Part shown: in pieces, positions 32,601 to 45,205 of the stretch
How the letters are laid out: each line of letters starts with the position of its first letter
How positions within the stretch are numbered: position 1 is the first letter of the stretch
DNA from: Papio anubis
Lineage: Eukaryota > Chordata > Mammalia > Primates > Cercopithecidae
Direction: 5' to 3'
DNA length: 64,000 nucleotides
Assembly (NCBI RefSeq): GCF_008728515.1
Contig: NC_044989.1
Coordinates: 70,953,754 to 71,017,753 of the forward strand
Made by a program: the position numbers and the translations under genes
The notes under the pieces: generated by a model
The model's database searches: none
Told to the model about the DNA's origin: nothing
The model's input: the letters and a program-made list of their open reading frames with translations, nothing else

Positions 32601-33160
32601 TATTTAGCAAACAGGATACAAGCCTCCTACCCTGAGGGTCTGTGGGGGAAAGCAAGTACTGGCCACAGCACACATCTCAGGTTCGGGACCCACCCAAATC
32701 GTCACATCCTTACGGAATTCTCCCTGCCTCCACTGCATCCCCAAACAGCTTGGACATGGACTTGAGAGGGCTTTCATTGGCCTCCAATTGCTGCATGCAG
32801 GGTTTCTGCCTAAGACACCCAGCACCCCTCGCAGTTCAGTGTGGGGCTGACGTTATTCTCAAAGCCTCATCACTGATGACAGTGAGGTGAGCAAGAATCA
32901 AGGGCTTCATTTTTTAAAACAGTCTATCAGCAGCTTTCAAAGTTGAATCTCAGGTCTTGTCCTCCCCTAGGCTTTAGTGATCTCTGGTAAACGGAATTAA
33001 AGCACATCAAATGCTCATTTAGGAGCACATTGACCACTTTATCCAAAGACACTTGCAAAGGGTGTAGGAGATTGGCCTAGTTTAGTAGCATCCAGGCACA
33101 GTGAGGATGTGGCATCATTGTGGCCTCCAGCCTCCTGCAGTCTCTAAACCTCAGACTCTG
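29621..33160. other. 3.5 kb of mostly unique intergenic DNA
   Basis: I recognise no Alu, L1 or LTR here. It contains an AT/GT-rich simple stretch (30905-30962) and a segment with retained CpGs around TTTACGTAACC (30360-30480). No exon is recognised. This is the longest repeat-poor block outside the TGFA island. Confidence 0.5.
30905..30962 (+). repeat. (TA/TG)-rich simple repeat
   Basis: Runs of TATATA, GTATGTATGTATATGTGTGT, ending in C8 and an ACACC stretch. Low complexity. Confidence 0.8.
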
Positions 33161-33164
33161 AGTC

Positions 33165-33467
33165 TGTTTTGGCTGCTATAACAATATACCTTAGACTGGG
33201 TAATTTATAAACAGTAGAAATTTATTACTTACAGTTATGGAGCCTGGGAAGTCCAAGATCAAGGCATCAACAGATTTGGTGTCTGGAAAGGGCTTGCTTT
33301 CTGCTTCAAAGATGGCACCTTCTCACTGCCTCTTTTATAAGGGCCCTAATCTCATTCATGAAGACCTAATTACTTCCCAAAGGCCCACGTCTTAATACTA
33401 TTGCATTGAAGATTAGGTTTTAACATATGGATTTTGAGGGGAAACATACATTCACACCATAGCACTG
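33165..33467 (-). repeat. MLT1-type MaLR solo LTR
   Basis: On the plus strand it reads GCTGCTATAACAATATACC, GACTGGGTAATTTATAAAC, GGGAAGTCCAAGATCAAGG and TTTGGTGTCTGG, the antisense of the MLT1 LTR end, through to TGGATTTTGAGGGGAAAC. It is an ancient non-coding remnant of an endogenous retrovirus-like element; no internal genes are present. Confidence 0.82.
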
Positions 33468-33553
33468 GGCTAGCCTGAATTATTCAGAATTGGGCCTGAT
33501 GGAACAGGGAACAATATTGTAAACAGTTAAAACAAAAGCTGGCGGTGGGGGTG

Positions 33554-33870
33554 TGGGCAGATGCGGTGGCTCGTGCCTGTAATCCCAGCACTTTGGGAGG
33601 CTGAGGTGGAGGGGTTGCTTGAGCCCAGGAACTGGAGACCAGCCCAGCCAGCATAGTGAAACCTCGTCTCTACAAAAAAATACGAAAATTAGCTGGGCTA
33701 ATTGAGTAGTCCCAGCTACTCGAGCGACTGAGGTGGGAGGATCACTTAAGCCTGGGAGGTCAAGGCTGCAGTGAGCCATGATTGCATCATTGCACTCCAG
33801 CCTGGGTGACAGAGCAAGACCCTGTCTCGAAAAAAAAAAAAAAAAAAAAGAAAGAAAGAAAAAGAAAAAG
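33554..33870 (+). repeat. AluJ, full length
   Basis: TTGCTTGAGCCCAGGAAC, GGTCAAGGCTGCAGTGAGCC and TGATTGCATCATTGCACTCC are AluJ features. The A22 tail is followed by GAAA repeats. Confidence 0.93.
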
Positions 33871-33919
33871 GGTACAGAGACAGTGCTAGCCACGGAGATG
33901 ATCAAGAGATTCACCTTCA

Positions 33920-34045
33920 CTATGAGCTTCTAAAATCAGATTATGGTAATAGCTGCACAATTTTGGAAATATACTAAAAAGTATTGAAAATCATTACAGC
34001 ATGTGAATCATAGCACAGTAAAGCTGTTAAATAAAAAAGAAAATG
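33920..34045 (+). repeat. L1M 3' UTR end
   Basis: TTATGGTAATAGCTGCACAA, TGGAAATATACTAAAAAGTA and AAAGCTGTTAAATAAAAAAG match the terminal L1M 3' UTR. Confidence 0.65.
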
Positions 34046-34759
34046 TGGATCGCAGACACCTACTTCTGGTGGATGGACAACACCTGGTGACTCTAGCATA
34101 ACCCAAAGCTGCATTAGAAAACCCTAAAAATTCTGCTTTCTCTGAACAAAGTCAGTGAGCAGAAATTCCAACAATGCAGATTCTGCCTTAGGAATGGGCC
34201 TTCTGATGATTACTAAGACCCAATTAGCGAATGGAAGACTTTCGGTGAGGTAGTGCCCTCCCTAACCCTAGATTCATACTCAGTAGTCTACCAGGGATGG
34301 AAGACCAAGGACTCTGCATTGAAACAGGTGTTGTGATGCCTCCTGGGATGATTCCAAGCTCTGAGGTCCTAGTGTTGGGATGTGGCAAATCCCCTTTTCC
34401 CTCTGAGATTCAGTTTGTCCATCCAGAAGCTGGGGATGGTTTCTGCTACGTTTCTAATTCATCTGGATGGGATGTTTATGTGATGCTCTGAGATGTTGAT
34501 CAAAGAGGCCAGAGGAACACAGATTCCCTGAAGACTTAGACTTAGATAATGACAGGAACTTGGCAACTGACAGACTACAATTGTGCGTGCATAATAATAG
34601 TAATTAGTGCAAAAATAATAACTTCATTTTCTATTTCCTATTCCCACTTTTATTCTGGGCAGCCCACAAGCCCAATAGAAAAAAAATTTGGCCACTTCTG
34701 GGGTGTGGTCTTACAGTAGTATTTTAGTGTTTGTTTTAGTACTAATTGTTTAAAAAAAT
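34046..34759. other. Unique DNA, possible weak MIR
   Basis: AGATTCAGTTTGTCCATCC with AAGCTGGGGATGG near 34408-34440 faintly resembles MIR. Otherwise nothing recognised. Confidence 0.35.
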
Positions 34760-35036
34760 TATAAAAGTGCTATGTTGCCTGTAAGAAATTTAGAAAAGGC
34801 AGAAAGCAATAAAATGTAATAAAAATTAAATCAGAATCCCATAACCCAGTGATAACCACTATTAACATATATATTTGTTGTATTTTGGTATGTATCTTTC
34901 CAATCATATAGAAATATATTGTTTTACAAAAAGTATAATGTTTGTAAGCTAATTTTAACAACATATTGCAGTCTTTTTCCAAGTCATTAAATATGTTTCT
35001 AAAATTATCTTTAATGGTTGCACAGTTTTGCATTAC

Positions 35037-35255
35037 ACTCTATTAATAGAATAGATAGGTTTATCTATTAATAGAAAATTAATATATTACATGTATTAAT
35101 AATTACATCAATAAATTATTATAAAATTAATATATAGTTTATGTTAAGTATAAAATTATTTTATATTATTTAACATATTTTATATATTACTATATATTAA
35201 AATGTGAAATTGATATGTTAATATATAAGGATATATTAATATATTTAATCTATTT
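35037..35255. repeat. AT-rich tract inside L1M
   Basis: About 220 bp with very few G or C, made of TTAATATAT, TATTAATAG and ATAAAATTA variants. It looks like local expansion within the L1M sequence that continues on both sides. Confidence 0.8.
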
Positions 35256-35347
35256 CCTATTATTGTAGCTTTAGGTTACTTCCAACTGTTTCTGATATTG
35301 GCAATAACATTTTTTAGATCAAGATTTTGTCCATATAAAAACAGACA

Positions 35348-35640
35348 TTTTTTCTTTTTGAGACAGAGTTTCATTCTTGTTGCCCAGACTGGAGTGCAAC
35401 GGCATGATCTTGACTCACTGCAACCTTTGCCTCCCGGGTTCAAGAAATTCTTATGCCTCAGCCTCCCCAGTAGCTGGGATTACAGGCATGCACCACTATG
35501 CCCGGCAAATTTTGTATTTTTAGTAGAGACGTGGTTTCACCATATTGGTCAGGCTGGTCTCGAACTCCTGACCTCAGGTGATCTGCCCACCTTAGCCTCC
35601 CAAAGTGCTGGGATTACAGGTGTGAGCCACTGCGCCCGAC
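35348..35640 (-). repeat. AluSx-like, full length
   Basis: Antisense Alu from poly-T to GTGAGCCACTGCGCCCGAC. Likely target repeats TAAAAACAGACAT and TAAAAATACGCAT flank it, with three differences. Confidence 0.95.
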
Positions 35641-36109
35641 TAAAAATACGCATATTTTTATAAATGCTCTGGACATGGACCCCAGATGTGTAATTTCTGG
35701 TTCAAAACATAAACATTATTCAGATTCTTGTTATTTATTTCTAAAAGGTCCTTCAAAGAGTTTGTGTCTATTATACACAAGCCATCAGGGCATTTCTCTA
35801 TATCTTCTTTAATTCTAGTTATTGTCATGAGTAAATATGCCAGTTTTGTAGGTATGTATTCAACGGTATCTCATTTTTTTAAATTTGCATTTTTCTGGTC
35901 ATTATTGAGCTTGACTATTCAACATCAACATTTCTTTATATTTTTCCTTTTGTGAGTTGCGTGCTCATGTCTTTTGTTCATTTTTTGTTGGACAATTCAT
36001 CTTTTTTTTGTTGATTTATATATTTTATGGATAGCAAATCATTGCTTCCTTTATAAGTTGCAAATATTTCCTCCCAAGTTGTTGTTTGCCTATTAATATT
36101 TTTTGGAGG

Positions 36110-38720
36110 GAAAGATACGTTTATTCTTTTTTAAATTTTTTTATTGCAGTAAAATATACATATATAATTTACCATCTTTACCCTTTTTAGGTGTACAGGT
36201 CACAGTAATAAACACATTTATATATTTTTTCCCTTTACCCTTCCCTCCCCCTTACCCTTCCAGACTGGCCTGTTATTTTTATTTAAGATTTTTTTGATAT
36301 ACACATTTCTTCACATTGTCAAAATCTAATGATTTTATTCATTTACAATTTCTCTTTGATACAATTCTTAGAAAGTACTTCCCTACCCAAAATGTATATA
36401 ACTATTTTTCTTTGGAGTTTTTATAATTTCACTGTTTACATTCATATCTTTACGTTACCTGGTATTGATGTGGATTTATTGTGTGAAGTAGAAATTTCTT
36501 TTTTTTCCAAATGGTTAGGCATTTGACCAATTATTGAAAAATTTACTGTCATTTATCTAGTTTGAAGGGCCACCTTTATCATGCATTACAATTTCATGTA
36601 TATTTTGATCTGTTTTTGGACTTGTAATTCATTTTCATCAATTCGCCAGCCTTAGCCTATGTTGCTCCCAGACTATCTCAACTAATGTTACTTGTTATCC
36701 ATTTTGTTATATGTTGTAATATGTGGTAGGACAAATGGCTGCTGATTTCATAGAAGTTTATTCTAGATATTTGACAATTTCTGTAGCTATGGTTATTGGA
36801 AACTGTTTTTCCATTAGATATTTGTAACTAGTTACTGCTTTTTAACTGTATGCTTTAGCATGCCACAACTAACTAAATTGTTTTTATTAGTTAGAGTATT
36901 GTTCCATAGAAAGCAGAAAAATAACTTATTCTAAAAAATGACACAGCAATCCTGAAAACAGACTTTGGTGTAATTCCATCACATGGGAGCAGATGTTTCT
37001 TCTGCACATTTTCTCTTTCTGATTGTCCCACTGGGGGCTTCGGCGGCACCGCAGCAGCCTCTGCACACGTCTCAAACACATGGCTTGCTATCATGTTGCG
37101 AATGGACAGGAGCCATCTTCAGATGCACAGATTCACTAAAAGAGATTTAACGTATTTCTCTCATATGTCAGAAGGGAACACAATACTGAACTTCAGAATA
37201 AGCTATTCAAATTTTCAAGACATCTGAGAGCCAAGCAGATGTGTTGAGGAAGGCAGTCAGGAGTAGGAGGTGCTCTTGCAGATAAATGAATGCCTTCTGT
37301 CACCGAGATAACAAAGTACTGAGCAGTGTGTCCTCTTCCTCGAGGCCAAGGATGCTTCCATTTCATATTTTACTTGTGGTCCAAGGAGAGGGTTGAAGTG
37401 GGCTGGAATTGCAATTAGTCAAAGGAGATGGCAGCAAACTAACCAGGTTGTCAGAATGGTGATGAGAGCTTCCCAGTGAGTACCCCGGGGATCAACCAGG
37501 GGACCAAGGCCCAAGAACACATTTACCCAGTGAAAGCGCTGTGAGGCTTTTGTACACCAGGGCTACCACCATAGCTGCCACCTCTGAACCTGCTGATGCA
37601 CTTTACTCCCCTTGCAGTTCTGATATTTAAAAAATTGGTTCCCTCATATTTCCTGCTAGATAATATCTGCAATTGATGAAGATTTCATCTGTTTCCCATA
37701 TATGTCTTTCTCTTCTTTATCTTTTTTTTGGGTTTTACTGCATTGACTGGCCATTTAAATTTTTTTTTAATTTTTAATTTTTATGGGTACATAGTAGCTG
37801 TGTATATTTATGGGGTATATGAAATTGACTAGCCGTTTTAGACCAATGAATGAACAACAAGCACACAAGACAGACTTATCTTTACCCTATTATAAACCAC
37901 TGGAATGCTTCTAATTTTTCACTGCTAAGTATATTGTTGGCAGTTTGTTCCTGAAATAATGTGTTAATTATACTAAGACATTTCTTTCTTGTCCTTATTC
38001 ACGAAGAATTCTCTTCTTAAAAAAAGAATTAGCCAGGCGTGGTGGCTCAGGCCTGTAATCCCAGCACTTTGGGACGCCAAGACCTCAGGTGGATCACCTG
38101 AGGTCAGGAGTTTGAGACCAGCCTGACCAACATGGTGATACCCTGTCTCTAATAAAAATACAAAATTAGCTGGGCATGGTAGCGCATGTCTGTAATCTAG
38201 CTACTCGGGAGGATGAGGCAGGAGAATCACTTGAACCTGGGAGGTGGAGGTTGCGGTGAGCCGAGATTTCGCCATTGCACCCCCAGCCTGGGCAACAAGA
38301 GCAAAACTCTGTCTCAAAAAAAAAAAAAAAAAGAAAAAAAAAAGAATTGATGAATGTCTCTTTGTTATTTTTCTAAACTATTTATATGGTAAATTATAAT
38401 AATAGATTTTCCATTGTTGAGCCAGAATTTTGTTCTGGAATAAACTACTCTATCTGGAATAAACGTTGACAATATACACTGTGTGGTATATTATTTAAAC
38501 TATACTACTCAAAAAGATTCTCTAATATTGTATTTAGAAATTTTCCCTCTGTGTTGATAAAATAAAATGGTCTGTAACTTTTGTAGTCATTTTTGCATCA
38601 GGGCTATGTTAGCTTTATTTTACAAATTGAATTTTACTTGATAAATCAGAAAGCCTTATACATTTTTGTATTCTCTAGAGCAATTTTTAAAAGCCTCTCC
38701 TTTAATTATTTTTTTCTTAA
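36110..38720 (-). repeat. L1M element B, 3' UTR and ORF2 pieces
   Basis: TTATTGCAGTAAAATATACA and AATTTACCATCTTTACCCTTT start the antisense 3' UTR. ORF2-like antisense follows at 36320-36660, 37840-38020 (TTCACTGCTAAGTATATTGT) and 38350-38720 (GAGCCAGAATTTTGTTCTGGA, TTTTTGCATCAGGGCTATGTT). 36660-37840 between them is unassigned and may be a separate insertion or strongly decayed. Confidence 0.6.
38031..38343 (+). repeat. AluS inserted in L1M element B
   Basis: AGCCAGGCGTGGTGGCTCAG start and full dimer. An 8-bp extra piece around GACCTCAGGTGGATCACC disturbs the left arm. It is flanked by AAAAAGAATT (38021-38030) and AAAGAATT at the tail end, and the L1 resumes after it. Confidence 0.93.
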
Positions 38721-40357
38721 AGGCTTGAAATAACTGTCTCGTAAAGTGTTTGAATCTGCCCTTTCAGAACGTTGCCTCCCAAGTCATTGGCGAGTGCCCA
38801 TCATCAATGTGTTTTTTCTCTCTCTCTCCTTATATTCCACATTCCCTGGTCTGACATCTTCAAGGTCCATTCTCAGATGTGCTCCCTGGCTCCAGCATCC
38901 ATGGGTGAGGTCCTATAACTCTTCCTGGAGCAAAATCCGTATTTCTGTCCTCAGGCTGGTTTGGCACATGATCGTTGTTGCCAGCCCGCAGACATGAGTG
39001 ACATTGTTGCCAGCCCTCGTCCATGAGTGATGAGGACGGATATCACAAGGTACCTGCTTCAGGTGAAGTCTCTGAAGTGCCTCCAGGCAAGGAGAGATGC
39101 TCTCTCTGATAACGGGGAGATGGCCACTCCTGCTGGTGCAGACAATTCAGCGGAATCTGGGAGTTCAAGATTATTAGGTTCATATGTCCAAATTTCCGCA
39201 TCTTCGTTCTCACAGATTCACTCTTTGGGTATCACTTGAACATGTGAGACTTACGGTGAATACAGGTAGTCTCTTTTTCTATTTTGCTACCTTTACAATT
39301 GGATACAGGGCCTGACTTTTGACGTGGTCAGCCTTATAGCTGCTAGAAATGAGGGATCTCATTAAACGCTTCTATAGAAGCAATTTGGCTTACATAGCAT
39401 GCTTTGTGTGTTCAGAGTTGGCTGTCCTGATTCCACCATTTTCTTTTTTTCAAGACTTTCAATGCAGTTAACAAAAGCTGGACAACTCCATAATCCTTGT
39501 AACTGCCATTGCCATCCAACTGTCCAAACACTACCCCTACCACTTAACCCAACACATTCCCTTCTGGCTGTGTCTCATCCCAGGTAACCCCAGGTAAGAC
39601 CTCTAGTAATTTTGATGTCAATGCATGTTAGGAGTTCTTGTCACCCTACTTACCAACAGTTATGGAGACTGATGGCCATCTGACCCAAGAGTGACCCATC
39701 TGAAGTCCTACCCTGAAGGTCCACTTTCTAGGACTGCTCTTACTACCAACTGTTATAGCCTGAGTTTCCCTTAAAGCAGAGTCTGAGACCAAAGCTTAGG
39801 TATGATTGCTCATTTGGGAGTGTGGATCTAGGGATTAGGACAGGAGCAAGGGAAGAATAAAAGAAATAAACAGGGAAAGAGTGAAAATCACAACAAGGAT
39901 GTGTTATCAAGTTGAACAACTGCTACAGGGTGGTCAATTCCAATGGACAATCTGAGACAGGTTATGACATGTGGCTCAAGGTCTTGCTCCTGGGAAAAGA
40001 CAGGGGAAAGCATTTATCCACTGGCTCCCCGTTTCTCCCAATTCCTGGTTGAAGGTTGCCCCAAAGGACATTAACTACTTTTCATCTTGGTTGAGCGGGC
40101 AGGGAACCACTAACGTCCTGCACTGAGGAGTGTCAGAGAAGGCCTGACACAGGGTGAAACAAAGTGCTGTTGGATTGCACCTGCTGGAAGCTGTTCAAAG
40201 CCAGAGCAGAGCTGGTAGCCATAGTTGTAGGTGAAATAAGAGCTGAGGCCCAGAGGACTAATTATAGTATCCACAGTTTGGGTACCCACACTTTGGGCAC
40301 TACCTTTAGTCCTCTGGAACTAAACACTGTGATTAGGAGTTTTCTGTTACAACTTTT
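38721..40357. other. Unique DNA with a 29-bp tandem duplication
   Basis: 38973-39001 and 39002-39030 are adjacent 29-bp repeats with 24 of 29 positions identical. Otherwise nothing recognised, and the frames of 60-105 codons have no known domain. Confidence 0.5.
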
Positions 40358-40628
40358 AAAATGTCTGAGGTCTGCAGATCACTTGAGGTTAGGAGTTCGA
40401 GACCAGCCTGGCCAACACGGTGAAACCCTGTTTCTACTAAAAGTACAAAAATTAGCCAGGAGTGGTGGTGCGCACCTGTAGTCCCAGCTACTCAGGAGGC
40501 TGAGGCAGGAGAATCGCTTGAACCCGGGAGGCAGAGGTTGCAGTGAGCCGAGATCTCACCACTGCACTCCAGTCTGGGCAACAGAGTGAGACTCCGTCTC
40601 AAACAAACAAACAAAAAAAACAAAACCA
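40358..40628 (+). repeat. 5'-truncated AluS
   Basis: Starts inside the left arm at TGAGGTCTGCAGATCACTTG and continues to a CAAACAAACAAAC tail. The first ~50 bases of Alu are absent. Confidence 0.92.
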
Positions 40629-40805
40629 GAATTAGTAAAGTAATGAGGCTTTCTATATCTTGTTGAGTTCATTTTGGTAACTTACATCTTCCTTTGAAAA
40701 TCATTTCATTTCATTATGATCTTCAAATATGCTAGCATGATTTTCTCTCTCTCTCCCTCTCTTTCACTACACTTTTAAGGGGTTGCCTAAATTAATGTTA
40801 TTTGG

Positions 40806-41092
40806 TTTTTTTTTTTTTTTAGAAAGAGTCTCACTCTATCTCCTAGGCTGAAGTGCAGTGGCACGTAATCTTGGCTTACTGCAACCTCTGCTTGCCGGGT
40901 TGAAGCAATTCTCCTACCTCAGCCTCCCTAGTAGCTGGGATTGCAGGCATGTCCCACTATGCTTGGCTAATTTTTTTTATTTTTAGTAGAGACGGGGTTT
41001 TGCCATGTTGGCCAGGCTGGTCTTGAACTCCTGGCCTCAAGTGATCTGCCTTGGCCTCCCAAAGTGCTGGGATTACCCCCGTGCCTAGCTGT
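40806..41092 (-). repeat. AluS, 5' end damaged
   Basis: Antisense Alu from poly-T. It ends GGGATTACCCCCGTGCCTAGC, where the expected ggcgtgagccac segment is deleted. Confidence 0.92.
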
Positions 41093-41149
41093 TTTTGTTT
41101 TGAAGGTTTTTTTTTTCTTTTCATAAAAACCAGACTGGATTGAATTATT

Positions 41150-42000
41150 AACGGCACTTTTCTGTTTTTCGACTAATCAATTTCTGCTTTCATTATATGA
41201 ATACTTTTTAACAGCTTTATTTTACATTAAAAAACTTTCCTTTTGAGATAAACAGTTCATTTATTTTCATTATTTCTTTTTAAAAATAATAGCATTTTAG
41301 AATATAATTTTTTTTCTGACTATAGCTTTGTCATCTGCTAAAAGTTTTGAAATCTGGTGTTTTATTATTGCTATTTTCAGAACAGTATTTAATTATATGT
41401 TTTATTTCCTTTCTTACTCAAGAGTTATTTAGAAGAATATTGCTTAATTTCTTGGTGTTTTGATTTTACTATTTAATATTTTTCTCACTAATTACTTGTG
41501 TTGTGATTACGGTCAAAGAGGGTTTACATTTTTAAGAATTTATTGACATTTTTTCATGGCCTAATATATTACCTGAGTTTATAAACTGGCCTTTTAAAAG
41601 GAATATTAATTAGGTACTTGTGAACTATAAATGTTGAAAAACTTATTGATTATTTAATTCCTTTATGTATCAATGTAATACATCATTGTCCATGATGATA
41701 AGAAATGATACATGTTATTGATAAGATTATAGTCTTATCAATTTCTACTTGAGTTTTAAGATCTAATTTTTAATATTTAGCTGCTATTTTACGCAGGACA
41801 TAAACATTCATGAGCTTATCTTCTTTGTGATTTGCATCTTGTATTGGTATACTATTCCATATGTTTTTTTCTTAAATTCTTTGTTCGATATTAACATTGT
41901 CATTCCTGCTTTAGTTGTTGCTTTGTCTTATTTTCATTTATGTCCTATATTTTTGTACATCCTTTTAAAGAAGATCTTTATGTGTCACTTTATTTTAGGC
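41150..42000 (-). repeat. L1M ORF2 fragment (endonuclease side)
   Basis: T-rich plus strand with antisense ORF2 phrases such as TTCATGGCCTAATATATTACC, ACTTGTGAACTATAAATGTTG and TATTAACATTGTCATTCCTGC. Heavily decayed. Confidence 0.5.
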
Positions 42001-43185
42001 CTGCCATTTGTAAACACTATATATGACTCAGATTTCTGTGGAGGAAATAGAAAACCCCTTATGTGTTTTAAGTGGAAAGGGATTTAACATAAGGAATTAG
42101 GTGTCTACAGAAGCATGAGGCTAGGCTGAAGGAAGAGGTTGGCGGCCCCCAGTGGACTACTGATTTCAAGTACACAGCACCACATCTGCTGCCCGTGGGT
42201 CGAGAAGTTATTGCTGCTGCTGCCAGCACAACTGCCTTTCAGCCCATGAAGCTGGTTACCAGGCACCGGAACGCAGGTCCGGCTGCTACCAGTAGTCCTG
42301 TCTGTCCAAACCTGTTTCCTGTCAACCAGCAGCAGCAAGGTGGCCTCCACTTCACCTCCACCTGCTAAAGCTCCTTTGAACGCATCTTATTGGCCCAACT
42401 CAATTTGCACCTAGCACCCTCATTTGGAAGCCCTTTGAAAAAGGTAATTTTTAGTTTTATGACCCCTCCAAGTAGGCGAATGGAATGGAAGTTAGGAAAG
42501 CCAATCCAAGAATCTACCATATGATGTTGAAGTTAGCCTTTTGAATTCTGAGAACCCTTCTGTTTCAAATGGAGAGCGTAGCCCAGTCACATTTATGATA
42601 GATAATATTGATCTAACTTCTTTATTCTTATGCTTATGTACATTTCTACTTTTCTTTTTAATCTTTTGGCATATTAACTAACTGATTTTTTTAAGTAATT
42701 TGCAAGTTTTGTATTCCATTTATTCTACTATTGATTATCTTTAGTTGAAGTATACATAAATAAATATATATCTAGATTATGTATATCTTTAGGTTAAGTA
42801 TATACTTCCATACCTTTTTCAAGGTCAAGCATGAATTAGTATCTGTCAACCCGTCTACCGGATATCCTAGTCAGGGGGCTCTTGCTGGCAAAAAAGAGAA
42901 GACTTCTGCGAATCTGAATAGAAGATGATTTCAGTGAAAGGATACTTGGTGGATCATAGAGTCGGTGGGAGGCCTGGAGAGCCAGGCTGAGGGAGTGGGC
43001 AGGTGGCAGGAAGCTAGACCAAGCCCCACCCAGGAGCAGGTTGTTTAGAGTCCTGCTGCTGCCACTCCCACTCCTTACCTCCCTTCCTCTAGGTTCAGAC
43101 CCTGGACAGGGCTTCCAATTAGCTGAATTTAGGCCATCCACCTGGGCTCTAGTTGTTAGGGGTGTGAGAGGAAAAAGTATTTGGC
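42001..43185. other. Mixed DNA, partly repeat-like
   Basis: 42040-42470 (TAAGTGGAAAGGGATTTAAC, TCCTGTCAACCAGCAGCAGCAAGG, ACGCATCTTATTGGCCCAAC) resembles an old interspersed repeat, but I cannot name it. The rest is AT-rich or unique. Confidence 0.4.
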
Positions 43186-43456
43186 TTTTTTTTTTTTTTT
43201 TGAGACGGAGTCTCACTCTGTCACCCAGGTTGGAGTGCAATGGCACGATCTCGGCTCACTGCAACCTCCGCCTCCCAGGTTCAAGCGATTCTCCTGCCTC
43301 AGCCTCCTGAGTAGCTGGGATTACAGGCATGTGCCACCATGCCCAGCTAATTTTGTATTATTAGTACAGACAGGGTTTTTCCATGTTGGTCAGGCTGGTC
43401 TTGAACTCCTGACCTCGTGACCTGCCTGCCTCAGCCTCCCAAAGTGCTGGGATTAA
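43186..43456 (-). repeat. AluS (Sc/Sg-like), 5' truncated end
   Basis: Antisense Alu from T16 to GCTGGGATTAAAAGG. The GACCTCGTGACC block suggests Sc/Sg, and the last ~20 bases of the Alu 5' end are missing. Confidence 0.93.
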
Positions 43457-44519
43457 AAGGCTGGCCCCACATTCCACCAAGACTCACACAGTGACTGATT
43501 CCTTGAACCTAGGAAGGTGTCAGGTGCTGTACCCCCAAAATTGAAGTGTCCACGGTACATATCCCCTCATTGTAAGAGACGAGAAATTTAGTCTGTTTTC
43601 CCTTCTTCTTTTCGGTCTGATCAACAAGCATTTATTGACTGCTTTGTATGAATCAGAAATTGTCATAGGCACAAATTATGTAAATCAAAAGGCCAGTTCC
43701 TGAGTGCAAGGCATGTATAGCTTGGTATGGGAGAGAGCTAGATACTTAAAGATGCTGTTTTACTGTGATAGGATACATACTAGAAGCGTGTATGTTCACA
43801 GGGTCGGATTGGAACAGAGGAAAGATGCTTAGCTCTGTCTGAGTGGGAGAGGATGAGTCTGATCTGATCTCAAAAGAGGATCATTTTCCAGGTGTTCAGG
43901 GTAGGGGAGAAAGACACAAGCACTCGGATACGTGGAACCACATGGTGCACAGAAAATATATGCACTTTGCTGTCACCAGGACAAGTGTCACCCACATAGG
44001 CAGAACCAGAGGAGCTGGGGCTGGAGAGGTAGATGGGGCCACTTCACGTTAGATGACCAGCGGAAGCGGACCCAGCAGAACATGGCCATCCCTACCCCAG
44101 CCACATTGGAGCCTGCTGATTCTCTCTCTCTCTGAAATTTACTGAGTCTTTGGACCCACAGAGCTTCTAACACTGCTGGAGCCTGGAGAAGAGGTGGGAG
44201 AGGGGGAACAGAGAGATAGTGGAGCTGAGAGAAGGGTGCTGAAAGATGCACCCTGCTTCTGGCTCAGTGAAGACATGACCTTCCCCACAGTTCAGTAGGC
44301 ACCAGAGAAGGTGGCAAGGCTTGAGTGGCCTTTAGGTTAAGGGGCGCCTGAGGCATTTTCTGAAGGGAGGACCACCTGTGTCAGGAAACTTGCATAGGGG
44401 GAGGCCTCGCTGGGCCAAGACAGGACAGCATTTGGATGGCTGAGGACCCACTGGTATTAGCCAGAGAAGTATCAATGCCAAACAGAGTGACCACAAGAGG
44501 GACCCTTTGAAAAGAAAGG
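43457..44519. other. Unique DNA, no recognised feature
   Basis: No repeat phrase or exon recognised. Confidence 0.4.
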
Positions 44520-45205
44520 AGGAAACAACAGGTGCTAGAGAGGATGTGGAGAAACACGTACGCTTTTACACTGTGGGTGGGAGTGTAAATTAGTTCAACC
44601 ATTTTGGAAGAGTGTGGTGATTCCTCAAGGATCTAGAACCAGAAATACCATTTGACTCCACAATCCCATTACTGGGTATATACCCAAAGGATTATAAATC
44701 ATTCTACTATACAGACACCTGCACACGTATGCTTATTGCAGCACTATTCACAATAGCAAAGACTTGGAACCAACCTGAATGCCCATCAATGACACTGGAA
44801 AAAGAAAATGTGGCACATATACACCATGGAATACTATGCAACCATAAAAAGGAATGAGTTCATGTCCTTTGCAGGGACATGGATGAAGCTGGAAACCATC
44901 ATCCTTCGCAAACTAACACAGGAATAGAAAACCAAACACTGCATGGTCTCACTCATAAGTGAGAGTTGAACAATGAGAACTCATGGATACAGTGAGGGGA
45001 GCATCACATACTGGGGCCTGTTGAGGGGTGGGGGGGCAAGGGGAGAGCATTAGGACAAATGCCTAATGCATGCAGGGCTTAAAACTTAGATGATAGGTTA
45101 ATAGGTGCAGCAAACCACCATGGCACATGTATATCTTTGTAACAAACCTGCACGATCTGTACATGTATCCAGAACTTAAAGTAAAATTTAAAAAGAAATA
45201 AGATC
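44520..45205 (+). mobile_element. 5'-truncated primate L1 (L1PA8/L1PB-like)
   Basis: GGAAACAACAGGTGCTAGAG, ATCCCATTACTGGGTATATA, CCATGGAATACTATGCAACC and the GGCACATGTATATCTTTGTA 3' UTR are primate L1 phrases in sense orientation. The tail is TTTAAAAAGAAATAAG. Short AAAAGAAA repeats flank it but are not decisive. Confidence 0.9.

Larger units (their letters stand above)
34760..36090 (-). repeat. L1M element A, 3' UTR to ORF2 end (interrupted)
   Basis: Antisense L1 landmarks: CCATAACCCAGTGATAACCAC, TTTCTGGTTCAAAACATAAAC, AACGGTATCTCATTTTTTTAA with ATTTGCATTTTTCTGGTC, and GTTGCGTGCTCATGTCTTTTG. It is broken by an AT-rich tract (35037-35255) and an Alu (35348-35640). Confidence 0.6.

Noticed and set aside
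33480..33920. 146-codon minus-strand frame
   Set aside because: It is the antisense strand of an AluJ, whose poly-A encodes a run of Phe; similar Alu-derived frames occur at 35298-35663 and 47223-47468.
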